A DNA stretch of 51,860 nucleotides, taken from NCBI RefSeq assembly GCF_024158915.1, contig NZ_JAMZGF010000036.1, forward strand, positions 1 through 51,860. The letters run 5' to 3'. The position numbers were made by a program, and so were the translations under genes. Origin of the DNA: Chryseobacterium sp. S0630 (GTDB lineage Bacteria; Bacteroidota; Bacteroidia; Flavobacteriales; Weeksellaceae). Position 1 is the first letter of the stretch; each line of letters starts with the position of its first letter. Shown piece by piece: positions 25,137-34,753 of this stretch. The notes beneath the pieces were generated by a model. The model had not been told where the DNA came from, ran no database searches, and worked only from the letters and a program-made list of their open reading frames with translations.

Positions 25137-27953
25137 TTAAGCTGTAACTGGTCTTTTTGCAGGAGCATCATCTCTGTCGAAAACTCTGTTGATCACTGCA
25201 TTTTGGTTTTTCTCAAACATCTTGTGGCTACCTGGAGCCGGAGCACCGCTTGGTACCGGAGCAACTACCTGGATTCCTGTATCTCTGAAGTTTCTCAGGA
25301 TATAAGACCAAGCTCCCATGTTTTCAGGTTCTTCCTGAGCCCACACTAGTTGTTTTCTATTTTCATACTTATTGAAGATCGCTTCGATAGCATCTGCCTG
25401 AAGCGGATATAACTGCTCGAATCTTACTAAAGCAATGTTTTCACAGTTCAGTTCTTCTTTCTTCGCTAATAATTCGAAGTACAGTTTACCTGAACAAAGA
25501 ACTACTTTTTCTACTTTTTTAGGATCTGCTGTAGGATCGTCTAAGATTGGCTGGAATGAACCTGTTGCAAAATCTTCAAGTGGAGAAACTACTTTAGGGT
25601 GTCTCAATAAAGATTTAGGGCTCATTACAATTAATGGTTTTCTGAACGCCCATTTCAACTGTCTTCTCAATAAGTGGAAGTAGTTGGCAGGTGAAGTAAT
25701 ATTGGCTACTACCATATTTTCGTTAGCACAAAGAGTAAGGAATCTCTCCAATCTTGCTGAAGAGTGCTCTGCTCCCTGACCTTCTGAACCGTGAGGCAAT
25801 AACATTACCAATCCGTCCTGAATTTTCCATTTTTCTTCTGCAGCAGCTAAATACTGGTCAACAATAATCTGAGCACCGTTCACGAAATCTCCGAACTGAG
25901 CTTCCCAGATTGTTAATGTATTTGGAGAAGCCATTGCGTATCCATAGTCGAAACCTAGAACACCATATTCTGAAAGGTGAGAGTTGAATACATCAAATCT
26001 GTTTTCAGAAACATGTCTTAATGGGATATATTCTTCTTCTGTATCTTCAGTTTTTACCACAGCATGTCTGTGAGAGAATGTTCCTCTTTCCACATCTTCT
26101 CCGGAAATTCTTACATTGTGCCCTTCTACAAGTAGGGTTGCATATGCTAACCACTCTCCTAGTGCCCAGTCTAATGAGTTTCCTTCAATCGCTTTGATAC
26201 GGTTATCGAAAAGTCTTGTAATTTTATTGATGAACTTTTTGTCTGCAGGAAGTGTTGACATTTTAAGCGCCAATTCTTTCAGCTTCGCTAAGTCATATTT
26301 TGTATCTACCGGCAACTGAACTGCTCCTCTCTTACCAATTGGATAGTTTACCCAATCTTCAGCCATGAACACATCCATTACGTTTTTCTCAATCTCTTTA
26401 GAAGCGTCGAAATCTTTATCTAAAAGGGCTTTGAATTCCGTTTCCATTTTAGCAATTACGTCGTTTGAAGTAATGCTGTCTTTAAGCAATTTATCTTTAT
26501 AAATTTCTCTTGGATTCGGGTGTTTTGAAATAGATTTATACAAGTTAGGCTGAGTGAATCTTGGCTCATCACCTTCGTTGTGACCATATTTTCTATATCC
26601 TAAAAGATCGATATAAACGTCTTTTCCGAATTTCGCTCTGAAGTCAGCCGCAAAGTGGATAGCATGAACAACCGCTTCAGCATCGTCAGCATTTACGTGC
26701 ATTACAGGAGATTCTGTAACTTTTGCAATGTCTGTACAATATGTTGAAGATCTTGCATCCATATAGTTCGTTGTAAATGAAACCTGGTTATTAACAACGA
26801 TATGAACTGTACCTCCTGTTCTGTATCCTTCCAAAGTCATCATCTGAGCAACTTCATAAGCGATACCCTGCCCAGCAATAGCTCCATCACCGTGGATGAT
26901 AATTGGCAATACTTTAGAATAATCTTTGTATTTGTCGTCTACTTTTGCACGGCAGATACCTTCTACCAAAGCAGCTACTGTTTCAAGGTGAGACGGGTTT
27001 GGCGTAAGGTTGATACAAACTTCTTCTCCTGAAGCAGTTTTGATCTTTTTAGAAGAACCTAAGTGATATTTAACGTCACCAGAGAATACATCTTCTTCAA
27101 ATTCTTTTCCTTCAAATTCTGAGAAGATCTGCTTGTAAGATTTTCCGAAAATATTCGTAAGAACATTCAGTCTACCTCTGTGAGCCATCCCTAGTACTAC
27201 TTCATCTACTCCTAGTTGAGAAGATCTTGAGATCAGCTGGTCTAAAGCAGGGATTAATGTTTCCCCTCCTTCTAATGAGAATCTTTTTTGTCCTACAAAT
27301 TTTGTATGAAGGTAGTTTTCAAAAGCAACCGCCTGGTTTAATTTTAATAAGATTTCTGTTTTTTCATTTGCAGAAAGACTTGGATGGTTTTCGTTTACCT
27401 GAAGCCATCTTTTGATGAAATCTTTTTCTTCAACATTGTTGATGTGCATGTATTCTACTCCGATAGAATCACAGTAAATGCTTTCAAGGTGCTTGATAAG
27501 GTCTGCTAAAGTAGCAGGCTCTTTCATTCCTGTTTCAACAGCACAGTTGAATTTTGTATTTAAATCTTCTTTAGAAAGGCCGAAATTTTCGATGTCTAAA
27601 GTAGGTGTATAGTGTCTTCTTTCTCTAACAGGGTTAGTCTTTGTAAAAAGGTGTCCTCTTGTTCTGTAAGCCTCGATAAGGTTTACTACTTTAAATTCTT
27701 TCTTGATATGCTCAGGAACTTCTCCGTTTGATACTGCCTGAGAAATCTGTTGTTGAACTGCCGGGGCAGCGCTGGCCGAAGCCTGAATAAACTGGATGTT
27801 ATCGTCATCTCCGTAGTTCTCCAAAGCAAAATCGAAGCCTTGAAAGAAAGCTTTCCATGATGGTTCTAGAGAGTCCGGGAATTTTAAGTACTGTTGGTAT
27901 AAATCCTCAATTAACTGAGAATGAGCTGCGTTTAGGAATGAAAATCTGTCCAT
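25137..27953 (-). CDS. sucA: 2-oxoglutarate dehydrogenase E1
   Basis: The 938-residue protein is full length for SucA. It starts with the E2-interacting segment (DRFSFLNAAHSQLIEDLYQ), has the GMAHRGRLNVL active-site region near 257-267 and the thiamine diphosphate motif GDGAIAGQG...NNQ (about 351-388), and ends with the transketolase C-terminal domain. It decarboxylates 2-oxoglutarate and hands the succinyl group to the lipoyl domain of SucB. It is first in a two-gene operon. Confidence 0.97.
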   Translation of the reverse strand: MDRFSFLNAAHSQLIEDLYQQYLKFPDSLEPSWKAFFQGFDFALENYGDDDNIQFIQASASAAPAVQQQISQAVSNGEVPEHIKKEFKVVNLIEAYRTRGHLFTKTNPVRERRHYTPTLDIENFGLSKEDLNTKFNCAVETGMKEPATLADLIKHLESIYCDSIGVEYMHINNVEEKDFIKRWLQVNENHPSLSANEKTEILLKLNQAVAFENYLHTKFVGQKRFSLEGGETLIPALDQLISRSSQLGVDEVVLGMAHRGRLNVLTNIFGKSYKQIFSEFEGKEFEEDVFSGDVKYHLGSSKKIKTASGEEVCINLTPNPSHLETVAALVEGICRAKVDDKYKDYSKVLPIIIHGDGAIAGQGIAYEVAQMMTLEGYRTGGTVHIVVNNQVSFTTNYMDARSSTYCTDIAKVTESPVMHVNADDAEAVVHAIHFAADFRAKFGKDVYIDLLGYRKYGHNEGDEPRFTQPNLYKSISKHPNPREIYKDKLLKDSITSNDVIAKMETEFKALLDKDFDASKEIEKNVMDVFMAEDWVNYPIGKRGAVQLPVDTKYDLAKLKELALKMSTLPADKKFINKITRLFDNRIKAIEGNSLDWALGEWLAYATLLVEGHNVRISGEDVERGTFSHRHAVVKTEDTEEEYIPLRHVSENRFDVFNSHLSEYGVLGFDYGYAMASPNTLTIWEAQFGDFVNGAQIIVDQYLAAAEEKWKIQDGLVMLLPHGSEGQGAEHSSARLERFLTLCANENMVVANITSPANYFHLLRRQLKWAFRKPLIVMSPKSLLRHPKVVSPLEDFATGSFQPILDDPTADPKKVEKVVLCSGKLYFELLAKKEELNCENIALVRFEQLYPLQADAIEAIFNKYENRKQLVWAQEEPENMGAWSYILRNFRDTGIQVVAPVPSGAPAPGSHKMFEKNQNAVINRVFDRDDAPAKRPVTA

Positions 27954-28000
27954 TATTACAGTTTATCTATTTATTAAAATTTATTTGTAGAATTAATCTT

Positions 28001-28008
28001 CAAATTTA
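28001..28008 (-). promoter_or_regulatory. -7 box of sucAB
   Basis: On the minus strand TAAATTTG matches TAnnTTTG, 48 bases before the sucA start codon at 27953. No TTG at -33. Confidence 0.4.
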
Positions 28009-28078
28009 ATAAAAAAAACCGAGTTAGAACAGTCTGAAACCGTTAAAAAAACTTAAGAAAAAATAAAATAAAAAAAAA

Positions 28079-29119
28079 TTACTTATACACTGATAATGAG
28101 AGCTTAACGTTTACCTCCTGACCTTCCATCGGACGTTCAATAAAGGTCTGACGGATATCTCCGAAGCGCATCTCGTCTTTTTTGGCTTTCTGAATGAGCT
28201 GCTGGATTGCCCGAATTCGTCCCTCATAGTTCCCTTTGTAGTACATTACGTAATTTTGAGACGGATTTACGGACCTAAAATTGAAATTATTATCAGATAC
28301 TCCGATTTTCTTAGAAAGCGGAATTCCGAGGAAATAAGAAACCTCCTTGTCTTTGTAATTATCTGCATCAGTAATCAAGACCGGATATCCGAATTCATCA
28401 TCTCTTTTTCCAAGATCCATCGTCACAAAATTATACACTTTGTTATAATTCATCACGATATTTTTGTAAAGAGCGTCTTTCTTATTCGAAGTACTTACAT
28501 TGATTCCCAACAACAGTTTGTCTTCTTCATTTTCTACCATCAGACTGTCATATTTGATGGCTGCCATCTGGTTATCTTTTTCTACTTTATTTCCTAAAGA
28601 GTTTTTAAGATTCACCATACTTTTGTTGATATTTTCTGCAAAACGATCTTCAGTCCAGAAGTTCTCTACTCTTCTCCAGACCGCTAATTTTGGGGTATGA
28701 ACATACCAGATAATCTTTGTTTTTTCAGCTGAAACGGGCTTGAATTTAACATCAACTAATGTAGGATTTTCGTTTTCGTCCTCAAAAAGCTGATATTTCA
28801 GTGTCTTATTGATATTTTCATACCTGATAAACATTTCTCCATCGGTATCATTTTTAGGATCTACATAACTGATGGCACTTCCCTGTCCTTCATAAGGCGT
28901 ATAATAATCAATATCTATAGATTGTGAACTGGTGAAAAAATTGTTCCATCTTGTAAAATTCTGAAGGTTATTAAACTGGGAAAAAACCTTATCCACGGGA
29001 TAATCGATCTCTTTTTCAATCGTAAAGTTTTTACTTTCATCTACAAAATAATACATGGAAGCAGCATAAGCTCCTCCCAAAAGAATAATGATTACCGCTA
29101 AGATTTTAAAAATACGCAT
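28079..29119 (-). CDS. SRPBCC-domain membrane-anchored protein with effector-binding-like C-terminus
   Basis: From the ATG at 29119 this is a 346-residue protein with an N-terminal membrane helix (about 4-24). A START/polyketide-cyclase-like lipid-binding fold follows (IEKEIDYPVDKVFSQFNNLQNF, about 33-54 in part; then FTRWNN). A second half from about 190 resembles a GyrI/SOUL-type effector-binding domain (FGYPVLI..., YYKGNYEGRI). The combination is common in Bacteroidota, but the ligand is unknown. Six upstream codons were dropped because the helix should start at MRIFK. Confidence 0.72.
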   Translation of the reverse strand: MRIFKILAVIIILLGGAYAASMYYFVDESKNFTIEKEIDYPVDKVFSQFNNLQNFTRWNNFFTSSQSIDIDYYTPYEGQGSAISYVDPKNDTDGEMFIRYENINKTLKYQLFEDENENPTLVDVKFKPVSAEKTKIIWYVHTPKLAVWRRVENFWTEDRFAENINKSMVNLKNSLGNKVEKDNQMAAIKYDSLMVENEEDKLLLGINVSTSNKKDALYKNIVMNYNKVYNFVTMDLGKRDDEFGYPVLITDADNYKDKEVSYFLGIPLSKKIGVSDNNFNFRSVNPSQNYVMYYKGNYEGRIRAIQQLIQKAKKDEMRFGDIRQTFIERPMEGQEVNVKLSLSVYK

Positions 29120-29143
29120 CGCACAAAAATAATACAAATAAAA

Positions 29144-29169
29144 AGAGTGAACAATATGCTGATCACTCT
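29144..29169 (-). terminator. Terminator-like hairpin downstream of the glycogen operon
   Basis: AGAGTGA-N12-TCACTCT is a 7-bp stem followed on the minus strand by TTTTTATTTG. It is about 205 bases past the glgC stop, immediately upstream of the SRPBCC gene. Confidence 0.55.
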
Positions 29170-29192
29170 AGTTGTATGTTTAACAATAATTA

Positions 29193-29374
29193 ACCTGGTG
29201 AAAGGCAGGAAGCGGGGTGAGGGAAGCTGGAGGATACTGTTAGCCAGAAATCACTCGTGAACTTCTGATTGAAAATTATTGAAATAATTGTATAAACCGG
29301 AATTTTATATAAAAATTTTTGTCTCTACTCCGGCTTTCATAACTTCAATCTTCCAGCATCCATCTTCCTTTCTC
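29193..29374. repeat. Degenerate GGAAGCTGGA-type intergenic repeat
   Basis: This spacer holds AGGCAGGAAGCGGGGTGAGG followed by GAAGCTGGAGGAT, and in inverse orientation CTTCCAGCATCCATCTTCC. The same vocabulary appears at 42589-42710. The two halves can partly pair. The sequence is non-coding and probably a dispersed low-complexity repeat family of this lineage. Confidence 0.5.
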
Positions 29375-30643
29375 TTACCCGATATGTGTTCCCGGAGCAA
29401 TCACAGCTCCTTTCTTCACTACGACAATCCCATCCTGTACGGAATAAGTCCCATAATCACCATCGGGAATATGTTTTCCACCGATGATTTTTACATTATC
29501 ACCAATGTAACAGTTTTTATCAAGGATTGCTTTTTCTATATAGCAGTATTTTCCGATTCCCATATTAGGACGGCCACCTCTGTCGTTCAAAACAATTTCC
29601 GTTGTGTTTTGATAGAAATCAGCTCCCATGACGTAGGAATTTACAATGGTACTTCCTTTATCAATTCTTGTTCTGTTTCCGATCACGGAATTTTCAATTT
29701 TATCTGCCATGATGATACATCCATCTCCAAAAACAGCCTTACTTACATATGAACCGTTGATTTTTGATGGCGGAAGCATTCTTGCTCTGGTATAGATAGG
29801 AGAAGAAGAGAAAAGGTTAAACTGTGGCAGATCCAGACAAAGGTCCAGATTGGCTTCGTAGAAAGACTCTATGGTTCCGATATCCGTCCAATAGCCTTCA
29901 TACTGATAGCTTAATGTCTTATATTTTCCGATAGAGCTTGGAATGATATCTTTTCCGAAATCATCGCCAGCACCTTCCTCAAACATCTTTTTAAGGATAT
30001 TCTTGGTGAAAATATAGATTCCCATGGAAGCCAGAAACTCTTTTCCGGAGTGTTTATTTTCTTCTGAAACTTCAGATTTCAGTCCGGACAGCATATCATA
30101 ATCAGGCTTTTCATAAAATGAAGTGATATTTCCTTCATCATCGGATTTTAAAATTCCAAACCCTGTAGCATCTTTTGCATTCACCGGAATGGTAGCAATG
30201 GTAAGATCACCTCCGTTTTCAATATGAAAATCGAGCATTTCCCTGAAATCCATCTGATACAACTGATCTCCTGAAAGAATCAGGATATAATCATAGTCAT
30301 ATTTTTCAAGATGTTTCATAGACTGGCGTACGGCATCTGCAGTTCCCTGATACCAGCTGTCGTTTTCTACATTCTGTTCAGCTGCCAGAATATCAACGAA
30401 GCCTTTACTGAAGATATCAAAGTGATAAGAGTTTTTAATATGCGAATTGAGGGAAGCAGAATTAAACTGCGTTAAAACCAGAATTTTATTCAGTCCTGAA
30501 TTCAAACAGTTTGAAATAGGAATATCCACCAGTCTGTATTTTCCTGCAATAGGAACAGCCGGTTTTGATCTGGTATACGTTAACGGGAATAATCTTGTTC
30601 CTCTGCCTCCTCCTAAAACAATGGAGATTACATTTCGATTCAT
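29375..30643 (-). CDS. glgC: Glucose-1-phosphate adenylyltransferase (ADP-glucose pyrophosphorylase)
   Basis: The 422-residue enzyme has the nucleotidyltransferase start LGGGRGTRLFPLT (about 10-22), KPAVPIAGKYRLVDIPISN at 28-46, and YQGTADAVRQ near 97-106. A C-terminal left-handed beta-helix follows from about 300. It makes ADP-glucose from ATP and glucose-1-phosphate, the committed step to glycogen. It is the last gene of glgB-glgA-lipoprotein-glgC, 16 bases after the lipoprotein gene. Confidence 0.96.
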   Translation of the reverse strand: MNRNVISIVLGGGRGTRLFPLTYTRSKPAVPIAGKYRLVDIPISNCLNSGLNKILVLTQFNSASLNSHIKNSYHFDIFSKGFVDILAAEQNVENDSWYQGTADAVRQSMKHLEKYDYDYILILSGDQLYQMDFREMLDFHIENGGDLTIATIPVNAKDATGFGILKSDDEGNITSFYEKPDYDMLSGLKSEVSEENKHSGKEFLASMGIYIFTKNILKKMFEEGAGDDFGKDIIPSSIGKYKTLSYQYEGYWTDIGTIESFYEANLDLCLDLPQFNLFSSSPIYTRARMLPPSKINGSYVSKAVFGDGCIIMADKIENSVIGNRTRIDKGSTIVNSYVMGADFYQNTTEIVLNDRGGRPNMGIGKYCYIEKAILDKNCYIGDNVKIIGGKHIPDGDYGTYSVQDGIVVVKKGAVIAPGTHIG

Positions 30644-30659
30644 AAATATCTTGCGTTTT

Positions 30660-31193
30660 TTATTGTATTAAGTTTACTGTTCGGTTCTTAGTGTTTACTG
30701 CTACTTTAAAGCATTCTTTATTTTCATATTGTAGTTCATTATTAAAAACAACCACCTGAAAATCTTCTTTATCATTTAATTCTAAAACCTCTTTATCCAG
30801 ATTATAGATTTCAATATTATATTTTTTAAGCTCATTTCTGAAAAACTGATTGGTAATAAGAACGTCCATCACATCTGCTCTCTTCATTACAAAACTTTCA
30901 ACATCCTTACGATACGCTTCTCTCCATCCTTTTCCATATTGTCTTTCTATTGCGGCATATGTTCTTTTATTAATAGCATCTACTTTCTTCATCTCATTGG
31001 GTTCTATCAGACAGCCGCCAACAGAGGAATGTTTGATTTTCCACTTTTCAGAAATCCCATCCATTGCTTCATATCTTTCTATAGCAGGAAGGCCATATAC
31101 ATAGATCCAATAATAACCTCCGTGATAACTTCCCCTGTCTTCTTTACAAGAAAACAGTATCATTATTAAAGAAAGAAATCCGAAAATTTTCAT
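30660..31193 (-). CDS. Lipoprotein of unknown function inside the glycogen operon
   Basis: The 177-residue protein has a lipoprotein signal (MKIFGFLSLIMILFSC, lipobox LFSC with the modified Cys at 16) and a charged mature part with no family I recognise. It lies 4 bases after glgA and 16 before glgC, so it must be co-transcribed with glycogen genes although it is exported. A cell-envelope role linked to carbohydrate status is possible but unsupported. Confidence 0.65.
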   Translation of the reverse strand: MKIFGFLSLIMILFSCKEDRGSYHGGYYWIYVYGLPAIERYEAMDGISEKWKIKHSSVGGCLIEPNEMKKVDAINKRTYAAIERQYGKGWREAYRKDVESFVMKRADVMDVLITNQFFRNELKKYNIEIYNLDKEVLELNDKEDFQVVVFNNELQYENKECFKVAVNTKNRTVNLIQ

Positions 31194-31197
31194 TGTA

Positions 31198-32604
31198 TCA
31201 GCTATTATATAAAGCTATGTATTTTTCTGCAGATTTCTCCCATGCAAAGTCAAAATTCATGTTGGCATGAATAAGATCATCCATGACTCCTTTTTGATTA
31301 TAAATCGCCATTGCCCTGTTCATCGCATGTACAACATCATCTACCCCGGGATAAGTAAAATTAAGTCCTGCTCCACCTGTTGAAATATCTTCTACGGTAT
31401 CTCTGAGTCCTCCAGTATATCTTACCACCGGAACGGTTCCATATCTCATGGAATACATCTGATTCAGTCCGCAAGGCTCTACTCTTGAAGGCATCAGAAG
31501 GAAATCTGCTGAAGCATAAATCTTATGGGAAAGATGTTCTTTATATCCAAGATCGAGAGCAAAATTGGTGTAGGTATAATCGTATTCTTTCAGTTTATTT
31601 TCAATGTAGGTATTTCCTGACCCGAGAATCATAATATTTAAAGCACCATAGCTCTGTTTAATACTTCGCCACACAACATCGGGCAGCAGATCTGCACCTT
31701 TTTCCGTGGCAAATCTTCCGATAAAGGCAAACAAAGGAAGTTCAGGTTTCAATCCATATTCTTTGCAAAGCTTTTCTTTGTTTTTCTTTTTCTGAGCTAT
31801 TGCATTTTTGCTGTTAAAATTAAAATCCAGCATCGGATCAGTTTCAGGATTCCAGACTTCCGTATCAATTCCGTTGATGATTCCGTAAGCTTTTCCGAAT
31901 TCCTGACGAACGAGACTTTCCAGCCCACGAAAGCTGATAAAAAGTTCTTCAAGATAACCTTCGGAAACAGTGGTAAAAGCATCGGCACATTTAATCATAC
32001 TTGCCAGAGGATTCATGAATCCGTTCCAATCCATCAGTCCCCATTTGTAATTATCAAAAGCAGGCATATAATTGGCCATGCCCCAGCTCATCATTCCCTG
32101 ATATTCTCCGTTATGAATAGTTCCTATTGTCTTTACTCCTTTTAGGAATCCGAATTCCGGACAGTTTTGTACCATAAAAGGAACCAATCCGGTATGGTAA
32201 TCATGGCAATGAAGTACATCCGGACGAATTTCCATAGCGCATAGCCAATGCAGCACTCCATGCTGAAAAGCCAGAAACTGGAAGCTTTCGTCCTGATACC
32301 CGTAAGGATTGTCCCTGTCTAGCAACCCGGGAATTCTTACCATATACAGTTCAAATCCCAACACATTGCTCTTTTCCTTCAATACCTGAACCTGAAGCAT
32401 ATTCGTTCCCTGATGAATAAAACCATCAAAAACAATTTCAAATTCGTGATCATGGATAAAGGGTTTATTGTACCATGGCATTACTACCTTAGCCTCTATT
32501 CCTTTTATTTTATTCTGATACTTTGGTAACGCCCCCACCACATCTGCAAGACCTCCTACTTTTGCTACAGGATAACATTCTGTACTTAAATGATAAACAA
32601 CCAT
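31198..32604 (-). CDS. glgA: Glycogen synthase (ADP-glucose type)
   Basis: The 468-residue GT5 enzyme starts MVVYHLSTECYPVAKVGGLADVVGALPK, where the KVGGL motif binds ADP-glucose. The GT-B C-terminal motif PSRVEPCGLNQMY..RYGT appears near residues 377-395, with EPCGL being the catalytic glutamate region. It elongates alpha-1,4-glucan. It starts 3 bases after glgB. Confidence 0.96.
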   Translation of the reverse strand: MVVYHLSTECYPVAKVGGLADVVGALPKYQNKIKGIEAKVVMPWYNKPFIHDHEFEIVFDGFIHQGTNMLQVQVLKEKSNVLGFELYMVRIPGLLDRDNPYGYQDESFQFLAFQHGVLHWLCAMEIRPDVLHCHDYHTGLVPFMVQNCPEFGFLKGVKTIGTIHNGEYQGMMSWGMANYMPAFDNYKWGLMDWNGFMNPLASMIKCADAFTTVSEGYLEELFISFRGLESLVRQEFGKAYGIINGIDTEVWNPETDPMLDFNFNSKNAIAQKKKNKEKLCKEYGLKPELPLFAFIGRFATEKGADLLPDVVWRSIKQSYGALNIMILGSGNTYIENKLKEYDYTYTNFALDLGYKEHLSHKIYASADFLLMPSRVEPCGLNQMYSMRYGTVPVVRYTGGLRDTVEDISTGGAGLNFTYPGVDDVVHAMNRAMAIYNQKGVMDDLIHANMNFDFAWEKSAEKYIALYNS

Positions 32605-32607
32605 TCT

Positions 32608-34554
32608 TTATCTCTTGTGTTTAATTCTATGTAATTTATACTTTTTATCTTTCTTCTGTCGTAAAATAATTCCAGCCAATGGAGGCAACTTAATTGTCAT
32701 TGTTTTCGGATATCCTCTCCATTCTTCATACTTCTCTTCCAGGATTTCGGGTTCTACTCCGCTTCCGCTGTATTTTTCATCATCAGAGTTTAAAACAACT
32801 TCCCAGTGTGTTCCTGCAGGAATCCCGATTTTATAATCCAATACTTTTGGTGCCAGATTTAAAGCCACCATCAGGACATCATCTTTTCTTTTTCCTTTTC
32901 GGAGGTATACATACACCGAGTTTTCCAGATCATCAGCCTCTACCCATTCAAAGCCGTGTTTATCAAATTGATTTTCATAAAAGGCAGTTTCTGACTTGTA
33001 CAGATGGTTCAGTTCCTTCACTATATCCTGCATTCCTTTGTGAACAGGATATTTCAGCAAATGCCAGTCGAGACTTCGGGTAAAATTCCATTCACTGGTC
33101 TGCCCGAATTCATCGCCCATAAAAAGCAGTTTCGCTCCGGGATGGGTATACATATATACATATAAGGTACGGAGATTGGCAAATTTCTGCCATTCATCTC
33201 CTTTCATTTTATAAATAAGGCTTGCTTTTCCGTGTACCACTTCGTCGTGCGACAAAGGCATCATATAATTTTCATTATACATGTACATAGAAGCAAAGGT
33301 CAGTTTATGATGATGAAATTTACGGTTAACAAAATCTTCTTTGAAGTAATCCAGTGTATCATGCATCCAGCCCATCATCCATTTCATTCCAAATCCTACA
33401 CCTCCGTCATGAACAGGTTTTGTAAGCATAGGAAAATCTGAACTTTCTTCCGCTATGGTCATGATATTATTCCCAAATTCTTTATAAACAGCCGTATTGA
33501 ACTCCTGAAGAAAAGCTTTAGCTTCCAGATTGACATTATCACCATAGATATTCGGTTCCCATTCGCCTTCATTTCTTGAATAATCAAGATGAAGCATTGA
33601 GGTTACGGCATCCACACGCAAACCATCCGCATGATAACGATCCAGCCAGAACATGGCATTTGAGATCAGAAAAGATTTAACTTCATTTCTTCCATAATTG
33701 AAAATATGTGATTTCCAATCGGGATGAAAGCCTTTTCTCGGGTCTTCGTGTTCATACAGATAGGATCCATCAAAGCGGTGAAGCCCGTTAGCATCTCCCG
33801 GAAAATGGGACGGAACCCAGTCCAGAATAACGCCTATTTCATTGTTATGAAGTTCATCAATAAGAAACATCAGATCCTGTGGCGAGCCAAAGCGTGAAGT
33901 TGCGGCATAAAAACCGGTAATCTGATATCCCCAGCTGGGTTCGTAAGGATATTCCATCACGGGCATCAATTCTACATGGGTAAACCCCATTTCTTTGATA
34001 TAAGGAACCAGTTTTTTGGCAATATCTCTGTAGTTTAAAAAACGTTGGGGCTGATCTTCTTCTCTTACCCATGAACCCAAATGCAGTTCATAGACAGAGA
34101 TCGGAGCTTCCAGCCTGTTTTTTTCCCAGCGGTTATCCATCCACTTCTGATCATTCCATTCATACCATGTGGTAGAAACCAGAGAAGCTGCCTGAATATT
34201 CTGTTCCCAGCTTACCGCATAAGGATCACTTTTTTCCAGAATTTCACCTCCTTGCGTTTCTACAGCATATTTGTATAATGTTCCCCAGGTTAATCCTTCA
34301 ATAAATCCTTCCCAAATTCCGGATTCGTCCCATCTTGGAAACAGAATATGATCTTTGTGATTCCAGTTATTAAAATTTCCAATCACGGAAACCTTCTTTG
34401 CATTGGGCGCCCAAACTGAAAAATAGACACCTTTTACACCATCTTTTTCCGCAGAATGCGCTCCAAATTTGCCATACAGCTTATAATGCCTACCTTCTTT
34501 GAAAAGATACACATCATGATCGGTGAAAAGTGTGTAGGTCTTAACAGAATTCAT
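32608..34554 (-). CDS. glgB: 1,4-alpha-glucan branching enzyme
   Basis: The 648-residue enzyme has an N-terminal CBM48 domain (YFSVWAPNAKKVSVIGNFN, about 44-62) and a GH13 barrel with nucleophile D315 (GLRVDAV), acid/base E369 (TIAEESS) and the third Asp in LSHDEVVHG. It makes alpha-1,6 branches in glycogen. I start at the ATG 34554; a TTG just before it is unlikely. It is first in the operon and divergent from the CBM48-esterase gene, with 199 bases between. Confidence 0.96.
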   Translation of the reverse strand: MNSVKTYTLFTDHDVYLFKEGRHYKLYGKFGAHSAEKDGVKGVYFSVWAPNAKKVSVIGNFNNWNHKDHILFPRWDESGIWEGFIEGLTWGTLYKYAVETQGGEILEKSDPYAVSWEQNIQAASLVSTTWYEWNDQKWMDNRWEKNRLEAPISVYELHLGSWVREEDQPQRFLNYRDIAKKLVPYIKEMGFTHVELMPVMEYPYEPSWGYQITGFYAATSRFGSPQDLMFLIDELHNNEIGVILDWVPSHFPGDANGLHRFDGSYLYEHEDPRKGFHPDWKSHIFNYGRNEVKSFLISNAMFWLDRYHADGLRVDAVTSMLHLDYSRNEGEWEPNIYGDNVNLEAKAFLQEFNTAVYKEFGNNIMTIAEESSDFPMLTKPVHDGGVGFGMKWMMGWMHDTLDYFKEDFVNRKFHHHKLTFASMYMYNENYMMPLSHDEVVHGKASLIYKMKGDEWQKFANLRTLYVYMYTHPGAKLLFMGDEFGQTSEWNFTRSLDWHLLKYPVHKGMQDIVKELNHLYKSETAFYENQFDKHGFEWVEADDLENSVYVYLRKGKRKDDVLMVALNLAPKVLDYKIGIPAGTHWEVVLNSDDEKYSGSGVEPEILEEKYEEWRGYPKTMTIKLPPLAGIILRQKKDKKYKLHRIKHKR

Positions 34555-34753
34555 CAAGATCAGTTTGTATTTATATTTTCCCTGAAACTACGAAAAATAC
34601 TGACAACAGCGATGAATTATTCATCAAATAATTGTCAACATCACTCCGTGTTTTGTCTATCTATCAAATATATCATTTTTTACCTCACATTTTTATGATT
34701 TCAAAACAATCTTTTTTTATAAATTTAACATCAACATTTTATTAAACACAACG

